From assembly GCA_020634235.1 (NCBI GenBank), contig JACKCB010000001.1, positions 1 to 64,000 on the forward strand: a stretch of DNA of 64,000 bases, in the 5' to 3' direction. The notes beneath the pieces were generated by a model, which made no database searches, was not told the DNA's origin, and saw only the letters and a list, made by a program, of their open reading frames with translations. Source of the DNA: Ardenticatenaceae bacterium. GTDB taxonomy: Bacteria; Chloroflexota; Anaerolineae; Promineifilales; Promineifilaceae. A program made the translations under genes and the position numbers. Shown here piece by piece: positions 51,041-58,947 of the stretch (the first letter of the stretch is position 1; every line of letters begins with the position of its first letter).

Positions 51041-51525
51041 ATGAGCAAACGACAGTTTCCCAGCCAATTTCTGTGGGGCGTGGCCACCGCCGCCTACCAG
51101 ATTGAGGGTGCCTGGCAGGCCGACGGCAAAGGCGAATCCATTTGGGACCGCTTCAGCCACACCCCAGGCAAGATCACCAACCACGACAACGGCGACGTGG
51201 CCTGCGACCATTACCACCGCTGGCCGGAAGACGTAGCCCTGATGCAATCCCTGGGCATCCAGAGCTACCGCTTCTCCGTCGCCTGGCCGAATGGACAGAA
51301 ATGGACTGGGAGATATACCCCCATGGCCTCTACGACCTGCTCTGCCGCCTACACGAAGATTACCGCGTCCCCCGGCTCTATGTCACCGAAAACGGCTGCA
51401 GCTACGGCGATGCCCCAGATGAGACCGGCCGGGTAGCCGACACCCGCCGCATCGACTACCTGCCGCAGCATTTCCCGGCCGGTCCCCGCAGTCACTTTCT
51501 GTACCTGCGCCAATCCCTGCTATAA
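51041..51525 (+). pseudogene. Glycoside hydrolase family 1 (beta-glucosidase) remnant, internally deleted
   Basis: The first 83 codons encode a perfect GH1 N-terminus (FPSQFLWGVATAAYQIEGAW, DVACDHYHRWPEDVALMQSLGIQSYRFSVAWP, in part). Near 51287-51300 the frame changes: from then on the next frame reads TEMDWEIYPHGLYDLL, RLYVTENGCSYGDAP and GRVADTRRIDYL, the C-terminal part of GH1 with the nucleophile Glu in TENG. Some 230-270 residues in the middle, including the acid/base NEP motif, are missing, and the end is cut. Intact GH1 has about 445 residues. The gene is therefore a non-functional deletion derivative. Confidence 0.88.
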
Positions 51526-51582
51526 TCGCCAGGTGTCCTCAAACCGTGGGCACAGCAGACGATACAGGCAACGGAGAACCCC

Positions 51583-52356
51583 ATGTTCAAATGGTTACCT
51601 TTTGGCAAGAACAAGAAACGCGCTGTCGGGCGGCAGAGCGTCGTTGAGGCAAGCGACGACAGTTTTGAGGTGCAAGTGCTGCGCCGTAGCTTCAAGCAGC
51701 CGGTGATGGTGGACTTCTGGGCGGCGTGGTGCGCCCCTTGCCGCCGGCTGGGACCGGTGCTGGAGAAACTGGCCGACGAAACGGACAGCCCGTTTGTGTT
51801 GGTAAAACTGAATACCGAACACAACCCGCGCATGGCGGCGCGCTACCAGATTCGCAGCATTCCGCACGTGAAGATGTTCCGCAATGGGCAGCCCATCGGC
51901 GAGTTCACCGGCGTGATCTCAGAACCAACAATCCGCCGCTTCATCGAAGAGAAGACGGCCGGGATTGGCCCGGCCGGGGGTAAAAAAGCGACCCAATCCC
52001 CACCGCAGCGGCTGGCCCTGGCCCGCACCCATTTGCAGCGTGGCCGCGGCTTTGAGGCCTTCTTGCTGCTCAACCGCTTCCCGGCCGGGGAGCTGGCCGG
52101 TGATGCCGCCGACCTCCTGCCCCTGGCCCGCTTCATGGTGGACATGGATGACGGCGACGGGCTGACCGGTGATGCGACCCTGGACGACCTGCACCTGGCG
52201 GCCCGCGCGGCACTGGCCAACCGTGACCCGGCCGGGGCGCTGCCCCACCTCTCTGCCGCCCAGGCCCTGCTCCAGCCGGAAGACGACGTGCCCACCGCGG
52301 CGGTCATCCGCAGCCTGCAAGTCCTGCTGGGCAATGACCAGCCGGAGAGCGTGTAA
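51583..52356 (+). CDS. Thioredoxin-fold protein with C-terminal TPR-like region (CnoX/YbbN-like)
   Basis: A 257-residue cytoplasmic protein. Residues 20-125 form a thioredoxin domain with WCAPC (Cys50, Cys53) and the cis-Pro in IRSIPHVKMFRNG. The remainder (from about 140) is a helical repeat region (LALARTHLQRGRGFEAFLLL, LHLAARAALANRDPAGALPHL) like the C-terminus of CnoX, the redox-linked chaperedoxin that hands clients to GroEL or DnaK. Because the active-site Cys pair is intact it may also act as a reductase. A TATAAT at 51521-51526 could be its -10 box. Confidence 0.85.
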   Translation: MFKWLPFGKNKKRAVGRQSVVEASDDSFEVQVLRRSFKQPVMVDFWAAWCAPCRRLGPVLEKLADETDSPFVLVKLNTEHNPRMAARYQIRSIPHVKMFRNGQPIGEFTGVISEPTIRRFIEEKTAGIGPAGGKKATQSPPQRLALARTHLQRGRGFEAFLLLNRFPAGELAGDAADLLPLARFMVDMDDGDGLTGDATLDDLHLAARAALANRDPAGALPHLSAAQALLQPEDDVPTAAVIRSLQVLLGNDQPESV

Positions 52357-52369
52357 ACGTGCCAATGCC

Positions 52370-52399
52370 TTGTCCCGGCCGGGGCAATACTGCTATGCT
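52370..52399 (+). promoter_or_regulatory. Possible promoter of the lipoprotein gene
   Basis: TTGTCC (52370-52375), 18 bases, TATGCT (52394-52399) preceded by TGC (extended -10). The spacer contains the CCGGCCGGGG palindrome. Confidence 0.4.
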
Positions 52400-52456
52400 T
52401 CCTGCGGCCGGGGTGAGGTCAACCTTCAGCAAACACCAGACCATTGAGGAGTGCCC

Positions 52457-52981
52457 ATGAAACGATTCTTGCTGCTCGCGATTATCGCCTTGCTGTTGGC
52501 CGCTTGTGGTGCCAACGCCGAACCCACGGCGGCCCCGGCCGGGAATGACACCGCGCCGACGGCTGCGCCGGCCGCCACCAGCACCACCGAACCGCCCGCC
52601 CCGGCCGGGGACGATACCCCGGCGGAGCCAGCCGCGGCCACGGAAGCGCCCGCCCCGGCCGGGGACAGCAACCCCGGCGGCCTGCCCGTCAACCCCGATC
52701 CCATCCTCAAAGGCGAACCCTTCATCGTCGAAGGCATCATCGTTAACGCCTCCCTCATCCCGGTCGACAAGCCGCAATTCCTCATCGAAGCGCCCAATGG
52801 CCTGAAGTACCGTGTAGACACCCAGCCGGTGGACCAGATTTTTGTCGAGGATGGCACGCAGTTGAAGGCGTTTGAAATCCGGCCGGGGCTGTTCGTGCGA
52901 GCCACCGTCTTCCTGCCGGCCGACGCCACCGCCGCCGACGTCCTGTCCACAACCGACCTGGTGATCTTGTTGTCGGAGTGA
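52457..52981 (+). CDS. Lipoprotein with Pro/Ala/Thr-rich linker, unknown function
   Basis: A 174-residue surface lipoprotein. The signal peptide ends in the lipobox LLAAC. A low-complexity Ala/Pro/Thr linker (about 22-75) contains three PAG tripeptides, each encoded by the CCGGCCGGG palindrome. The C-terminal 95 residues form a small beta-rich domain (EPFIVEGIIVNASLIPVDKP, in part, and GLFVRATVFLPADATAADV). No homology recognised. GAGGAG lies six bases before the ATG (an in-frame GTG two codons earlier is possible). Confidence 0.8.
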   Translation: MKRFLLLAIIALLLAACGANAEPTAAPAGNDTAPTAAPAATSTTEPPAPAGDDTPAEPAAATEAPAPAGDSNPGGLPVNPDPILKGEPFIVEGIIVNASLIPVDKPQFLIEAPNGLKYRVDTQPVDQIFVEDGTQLKAFEIRPGLFVRATVFLPADATAADVLSTTDLVILLSE

Positions 52982-53098
52982 CGGGAGAGAAGGTGAAGGG
53001 GTGAAAGGGTGCCGGGGTGAGATTCCAGGTTACCGCACCATAAACAACGGCGAAACAGAAAAGACGAATCACAATTCACGCCCAACAGGGAAACTCGC

Positions 53099-53608
53099 AT
53101 GAACCTCCAACACTACCTCGCCCAAATGGCCCACCACGCAGCGGCGATTGGCAGCCTGACCAGCGGCCTTAGTGATGAGCAGGCACGCTGGCGGCCGGCC
53201 CCCGATGCCTGGTCCATTCTGGAGGTGATCAACCACCTTCATGACGAAGAGCGCGCCGATTTCCGGGTGCGGCTGGACTATATCTTGCACCGGCCGGGCC
53301 AACCCTGGCCGCCCATCAACCCCCAGGGCTGGGTCACCGAACGCCGCTACAACAGCCGCGACCTGGCCCAATCCCGCCAGAACTTCTTGGATGAGCGCCA
53401 GAAATCGCTGGCCTGGCTGCGCCAGCTAGACCCCATCGACTGGACCACCCTGGAGGTCAGCCCCTTTGGCCAGATGTACGCCGGCGACATGTTTGCCGCC
53501 TGGGTGGCCCACGACCTGCTGCACCTGCGCCAGCTCATTGAGCTGCACTACGCCTACGCCGCACAAGACGCCCAGCCGTACAACCTGGCCTACGCCGGCG
53601 ACTGGTAG
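53099..53608 (+). CDS. DinB-family four-helix metal protein
   Basis: A 169-residue protein of the DinB/YfiT group. The start LQHYLAQMAHHAAAIGSL is helix 1. The metal-binding His residues are visible: VINHLHDEER (His46/His48) and AHDLLHLRQL (His138/His142). ARWRPAPDAWSILE is the usual loop after helix 1. DinB proteins bind Zn or Ni and include thiol transferases and DNA-damage-induced proteins; the reaction here is unknown. It stands alone, about 230 bases before the large DUF2298 gene. Confidence 0.9.
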   Translation: MNLQHYLAQMAHHAAAIGSLTSGLSDEQARWRPAPDAWSILEVINHLHDEERADFRVRLDYILHRPGQPWPPINPQGWVTERRYNSRDLAQSRQNFLDERQKSLAWLRQLDPIDWTTLEVSPFGQMYAGDMFAAWVAHDLLHLRQLIELHYAYAAQDAQPYNLAYAGDW

Positions 53609-53839
53609 CCCGCGCAGCCAACCGTCCACGACCCTGGCCGCCCCCATTTGTGCCTGCCCGCCACATTCGCTACAATCAGCCGCTTGTGAGTTCCGCCCCG
53701 GCCGGGGCGGTCACCACGCTCTTTCTCATCTGAAGCTCAGCACCAGGCTAAGCAATTCTAAGCATTTGCGTGTATAAGAGGCAGCGACCCATGCGGGACA
53801 GCCAACATCCAACCCCGCCCAAGGGTCTCTTTGCGGGTT

Positions 53840-56800
53840 ATGACCATCGAAAACGAAATCGAACCACAACCAGATGACGCCGCCGAACCGCCGGACACCC
53901 CGGCCGGGGCAACCACCACCCCCACCGCCACCGAAGCGCCCCAACCACGGCGGCGCTGGCAGTGGGAGGACCTCGTTCTCATCCCCCTCATCCTCATCAT
54001 CCTGCTGGGCGCCTATTTCCGCTTCAATGGCCTCAACTGGGACGACGGCACCCATCTCCATCCCGACGAACGCTTTCTCACCGGCGTTGCCACCTCCCTC
54101 CAGCCCGTCACCGATCCCCTCGCCTACCTGCGCACTTCCGAATCCAGCCTAAACCCCTACAACAGCGGCAACGGCTTCTACGTCTACGGCAACTTCCCCA
54201 TGACCGCCACCCGCTACGTGGCCGAATGGGTAAACCAGGCCTGCGCCACCTTCCTGGACAGTTGCACCCACAACTACACCGGCTACGACGGTATCCACTT
54301 CGTCGGGCGGGCCCTCTCCGGCCTCATCGACCTCGTCTCCGTCCTCTTCATCTTCCTCATCGGTTACCGGTTGTACGATTGGCGCGCCGGCCTCCTCGCC
54401 GCCCTGCTGCTGGCCCTGGCCGTCATGCCCATCCAGCAGTCCCACTTCTTCACCATGGACAACTGGGCCGCCGGACTGACCACCGTCACCATGTACATGG
54501 CCGTCCGCGCCGCCGATAACGCCCGCCAGAAGCGCTGGTGGCTCTTGTTTGGCCTTTTCCTGGGTCTAACCGTCGCTTCGCGCATCAACGTGGCCCCGCT
54601 GGCCGCCATGGCTGGCGTGGCCGGCATCGCCTGGCTGGCCCGCCGCGGGGAAGGCCATCCCAACATCACCTATCTGTGGACCCGGCCGGGGAGCCTCGAC
54701 CTGCAAGTTGTCATTCTAGGCGTTGCCCTGGCCGCGCTCATGTCCCTGCTCACCTTCCGCCTGGCCCAGCCCTACGCCTTCGCCGACGCCAACATCATCC
54801 GCCAGACCGCGCTAGAAGAGACCGGCCAGGAACCCTCCGCCCTGCGGACAGCCATCGGGGCCATCGTGGGCCTAAACCCCCAGTGGCGCAGCAACATGTC
54901 CGAAATCCAGGGGCAGCAAAGCCCCGAGGCCAGCTTCCCCCCGGCCCTGCAATGGACCAACCGCACGCCCATCCTCTTCCCGCTGAGCAACATGGTCCTC
55001 TACGGCATGGGCCTGACCGCCGGCATCATGGCCTGGGTCGGCTTCCTCTGGGCCGTGTGGCAGATTATCCGCACCCGGCCGGGGTGGATCGCCCACCTGC
55101 TGCCCGTCGCCTGGGTCGGCGGCTACTTCTTCTTCATGGCCACCCGCTGGGTCAAATCCATCCGCTACTTCCTGCCCGTCTACCCCTTCCTGCTGCTGTT
55201 GGCCGCCTGGGCCTTGGTAGAACTGTGGCAGCGCGCCGGCCACAACCGGGTGAAAAAAGCCGCCGTGGCCGGCCTTGTGGCCCTGGTCATCCTGCCCACC
55301 TTCCTCTGGGCCAACGCCTTCACCGAAATCTACCGCCAACCCTTCACCCGCGTCGCCGCTTCGCGCTGGATTTATGAGAACGTGCCCACCGGCGCCACCC
55401 TGCTCTACACGCAAGATGGCCAGCCGCGCGAACTGCAACTGCCGCTCAAAAAGTTCGATTTTCAGCCTGGCGGCCTGGCCCTCACCCTGCCCATCAACCT
55501 GCCCGACGGCGGCACCGTTACCGGCCTGCGCTTCAACTACCTCAGCGACTACGACGGCATCTTTGAAGATACAGAGACACTCCAACTGGCCCTGTCCGAC
55601 CCGGCCGGGCAGATTCGGGCCGAAGCCACCCTAAACACCAACCTGGGCAGCGAGAAAGAGGCCGCCACAGTTCACTTCGAGGGCGTCACCATCCCGGCCG
55701 GGGAAACCTACCTGCTCACCGCGCAAGCCGGCCCTGGCGGGGCGCTCGTCGCCGACACCAGCCACATCGTCAACGAACATTGGGATGACCTGCTGCCGGC
55801 CAACATCGACGGCAAAAGCAGCTACGGGGCCTATTACACCGAAGTCGAAGGCGGCCAGCGCCCCATCACCTGGCCCGACAACAACGAAGATAAACGCCAG
55901 GCCATGTACGCCTGGATCGACGAAGCCGACTACATCGCCCTCAGCAGCCAGCGCAGCATCTGGTCTACCCCCCGGCTGCCGCTCACCTACCCGCTCAACA
56001 TCCGCTACTACGAAGCACTCTTCAACGGCGAGTTGGGTTTCGAACTGGTCAACCAGGCCCATGCCGACATCCACATCGGGCCGCTGTACATCAGCGACAC
56101 CGGCGGCGCCCTGGGCTGGGGCGCACTGCCAGACATCGGCTGGCCGCCGCCCAACGAGCTGGCCGCCGAAGAGGCGTTCAGCGTCTACGACCACCCGCCG
56201 GTCTGGATCTTCCGCAAGACCGAGGCCTACGACCCCGCCAAAGTGCGCCAGATACTGGGCACGATTGATCTGAACGAAGTCATCGTCATGAATCCCGGCC
56301 AGGCCACCAAGGCCCCCAACGGGCTGCTGCTCAGCGACGCCGCCCAGGCGCTGCAGCAGGCCAACGGCACGTTCCGCGAGCTGTTCAACCCCGAGGGCCT
56401 GCTCAACCGCAACCCCTGGCTGGCGGCCGCGGTCTGGTGGCTGGCCGTCGTTGGCCTGGGCTGGCTAACCTTCCCCCTGGCATTCGTGGTCTTTCGGGGC
56501 TTCCCCGGCCGGGGCTACGCCCTGGCCCGCATCCTTTCCCTACTGCTCATCTCCTACTTTGGTTGGCTGCTGGCCAGCACCGGTGTGCTGCCCAACACCC
56601 GCGCCACCCTGCTGCTGGGCGTCGGGCTGCTGACCCTGCTCAACCTGCTCCTCTACCTGCGCCGCCGGGTCGAAATCAACCAGTTCGTGCGCCAAAACCT
56701 GGCCTACATCCTCTTCGTAGAGTTGTTGGGCCTGGCCCTCTTCCTCATCAGCCTGCTCATTCGCCTGGGCAACCCCGATGTCTGGGACATCATCTGGGGC

Positions 56801-58885
56801 GGCGAGAAGCCGATGGACCTTTCCTACTTCACCGCCGTCCTGAAGAGCACCACCTTTCCCCCCTACGACCCCTGGTTTGCCGGCGGTTACATCAACTACT
56901 ACTACTACGGCTTCGTCTACGTCGGCGCGCTGACCAAGCTGCTGGGCATTGCCCCCACCATCGCCTACAACCTGATCATCCCCATGCTGTTCAGCTTCAC
57001 CGGGCTGGGCGCATTCAGCGTGGCTTACAATCTAGCCGCCAAGCGTACCTTGCGCGAAGAAGCGACGGGACTGGCCACACCCCGGCCGGGCGGAAGCTGG
57101 CACACCACCCTCCGCTGGCGCGCCGTCGGGGCCGGGCTGACCGCCGTCATGCTCTGCGTGCTGCTCGGCAACCTGGCCGAAGTAGGCGTGCTGGTTGGCA
57201 GTTGGCAGCGGGCCGGCGAAAGCACCCTCAATACCGGCATCGGCCTCATCGATACCACCGCCCAAACCCTTAGCGGGGCCTTCAACGTCATCATCGGCGG
57301 GCAGCCCGCACCCATCGGCACCGGCGACTGGTTCTGGACGGCCACCCGCGCCATCAACGCTAACCCTGGCGAAGTCGCCCCCATCACCGAATTTCCCTTC
57401 TTCACCTTCCTCTATGCCGATCTGCACGCCCACATGATCAGCCTGCCGCTAACGCTGCTGGCCCTGGCCTGGGCCGTTTCGCTGGTCCTGCAAACGGCCC
57501 GCTTCACCCGGCCGGGCCAGGCCACCCTCCCTGAAACAGCCCTGGTGTGGCTGGTGGGCGGCCTGGCCATCGGCGTTTTGCGGGCCACCAACACCTGGGA
57601 CTGGCCCACCTACCTCTTTCTAGGCTGCCTGGCCGCCGTCTACTACGCCTATGCGCAAGAGCGCCAACTGAGTATGCGCGTCCTGGGCCAGGCCGGGCTG
57701 CTGGTCCTGCTGCTGGCCGGGCTGTCCACCCTCACCTTCTGGCCCTACATCGCCAACTACGGCGCGGGCTACGAATCCTTCAGCCTCTGGCCCGGCTCCT
57801 ACACCCATCTCAGCAACTACCTGGCCATTTACGGTCTGTTCCTGCTGCTGGTCGTCACCCACCTGGCCCGCGAGTTCCGCGACTGGACGCGGGGCTGGAC
57901 CCCGGCCGGGTTACAGAAACTGCGCCCCTGGATGTGGCCGTTCATCCTCAGCCTGATCCTGTACGTCTTCATCCTGCTCATCCTGACCCTCAAAGGCTAT
58001 TGGGTCACCCCCGTCGTCCTCACCCTGACCATTGCCGCCGGCCTGCTGGGGTTGCGTCCCAGCCTGGCCATCGAGCGCCGCGTCGTCCTCATTCTCATCT
58101 CCTCCGCCCTGGGCCTCACCGCCCTGGTCGAATTCATCGTCCTGGACGGCGACATCGGCCGCATGAACACCGTCTTCAAGTTCTACCTGCAAGTGTGGGT
58201 CATGCTGAGCGTGGCCAGCGGCGCGGCCCTGGCCTGGGCCTGGCCGGCCATCACCCGGGAATGGCGCCGCCCCGGCCGGCGCGTCTGGCAAACCACCTTT
58301 GTGCTGCTCATCGCCGCGGCTGCCCTCTACCCACTCCTGGCCACCAAAGCCAAATGGGAAACACGCATGTCGCAAGAAGCGCCCAACACCCCCGACGGCA
58401 TGGCCTTCATGCAGTACGTCAGCTACGGCGACACCGCCCTGGATGGCAGCCCGCAATCTATCCCGCTCAATTACGAATATGAAGCGCTGCGCTGGATGCA
58501 GGCCAACATCAGCGGGTCGCCGGTTATTGTGGAAGCGCATGGCGGCAACCCCTACCGTTCCATCACCGGCCGGGTCGCCATGTACACCGGCCTGCCCACC
58601 ATCATCGGCTGGGACTGGCACCAGCGGCAGCAGCGCGCCGCCGTGCCCGACTCCCTAATCTGGAACCGCGTCGCCGACGTGGAGACGCTCTACAACACCA
58701 CCGACATCAACCAGGCCCTGCGCATCCTAAACAAGTACAACGTAGCCTACGTCTACGCCGGCCAGTTGGAATGGACCTATTTCAGCCCCGAAGGAATGCG
58801 CAAATTCGACCAGATGGCCGAACAGGGCTATCTAAACGAGGTTTTCCGCAACGGCGGCGTCAGCGTTTATGAGGTAGTGCGCTAA
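53840..58885 (+). CDS. Giant membrane protein: GT39-like N-terminal half fused to DUF2298 (YYY family)
   Basis: A 1,681-residue protein with more than twenty membrane helices. The first half (about 40-820) is PMT/GT39-like: one helix, then a loop with NGLNWDDGTHLHPDERF, several more helices, and a soluble beta-rich region (about 500-780). The second half (from about 860) is a complete DUF2298 unit with the Tyr cluster YINYYYYGFVY, ADLHAHMISLPL and MNTVFKFYLQVWVM. The DUF2298 group is known in Chloroflexi and archaea; its function is unknown but a GT-C role is plausible. A TTG start at 53831 with AAGGG upstream is possible; I use the ATG three codons later. Confidence 0.85.
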   Translation: MTIENEIEPQPDDAAEPPDTPAGATTTPTATEAPQPRRRWQWEDLVLIPLILIILLGAYFRFNGLNWDDGTHLHPDERFLTGVATSLQPVTDPLAYLRTSESSLNPYNSGNGFYVYGNFPMTATRYVAEWVNQACATFLDSCTHNYTGYDGIHFVGRALSGLIDLVSVLFIFLIGYRLYDWRAGLLAALLLALAVMPIQQSHFFTMDNWAAGLTTVTMYMAVRAADNARQKRWWLLFGLFLGLTVASRINVAPLAAMAGVAGIAWLARRGEGHPNITYLWTRPGSLDLQVVILGVALAALMSLLTFRLAQPYAFADANIIRQTALEETGQEPSALRTAIGAIVGLNPQWRSNMSEIQGQQSPEASFPPALQWTNRTPILFPLSNMVLYGMGLTAGIMAWVGFLWAVWQIIRTRPGWIAHLLPVAWVGGYFFFMATRWVKSIRYFLPVYPFLLLLAAWALVELWQRAGHNRVKKAAVAGLVALVILPTFLWANAFTEIYRQPFTRVAASRWIYENVPTGATLLYTQDGQPRELQLPLKKFDFQPGGLALTLPINLPDGGTVTGLRFNYLSDYDGIFEDTETLQLALSDPAGQIRAEATLNTNLGSEKEAATVHFEGVTIPAGETYLLTAQAGPGGALVADTSHIVNEHWDDLLPANIDGKSSYGAYYTEVEGGQRPITWPDNNEDKRQAMYAWIDEADYIALSSQRSIWSTPRLPLTYPLNIRYYEALFNGELGFELVNQAHADIHIGPLYISDTGGALGWGALPDIGWPPPNELAAEEAFSVYDHPPVWIFRKTEAYDPAKVRQILGTIDLNEVIVMNPGQATKAPNGLLLSDAAQALQQANGTFRELFNPEGLLNRNPWLAAAVWWLAVVGLGWLTFPLAFVVFRGFPGRGYALARILSLLLISYFGWLLASTGVLPNTRATLLLGVGLLTLLNLLLYLRRRVEINQFVRQNLAYILFVELLGLALFLISLLIRLGNPDVWDIIWGGEKPMDLSYFTAVLKSTTFPPYDPWFAGGYINYYYYGFVYVGALTKLLGIAPTIAYNLIIPMLFSFTGLGAFSVAYNLAAKRTLREEATGLATPRPGGSWHTTLRWRAVGAGLTAVMLCVLLGNLAEVGVLVGSWQRAGESTLNTGIGLIDTTAQTLSGAFNVIIGGQPAPIGTGDWFWTATRAINANPGEVAPITEFPFFTFLYADLHAHMISLPLTLLALAWAVSLVLQTARFTRPGQATLPETALVWLVGGLAIGVLRATNTWDWPTYLFLGCLAAVYYAYAQERQLSMRVLGQAGLLVLLLAGLSTLTFWPYIANYGAGYESFSLWPGSYTHLSNYLAIYGLFLLLVVTHLAREFRDWTRGWTPAGLQKLRPWMWPFILSLILYVFILLILTLKGYWVTPVVLTLTIAAGLLGLRPSLAIERRVVLILISSALGLTALVEFIVLDGDIGRMNTVFKFYLQVWVMLSVASGAALAWAWPAITREWRRPGRRVWQTTFVLLIAAAALYPLLATKAKWETRMSQEAPNTPDGMAFMQYVSYGDTALDGSPQSIPLNYEYEALRWMQANISGSPVIVEAHGGNPYRSITGRVAMYTGLPTIIGWDWHQRQQRAAVPDSLIWNRVADVETLYNTTDINQALRILNKYNVAYVYAGQLEWTYFSPEGMRKFDQMAEQGYLNEVFRNGGVSVYEVVR

Positions 58886-58947
58886 GCAGCGCGCCGGTCG
58901 CCGCAGAGCGGCTTGCCTCCCCCGCCCAACGCCCTACAGGACCCATC

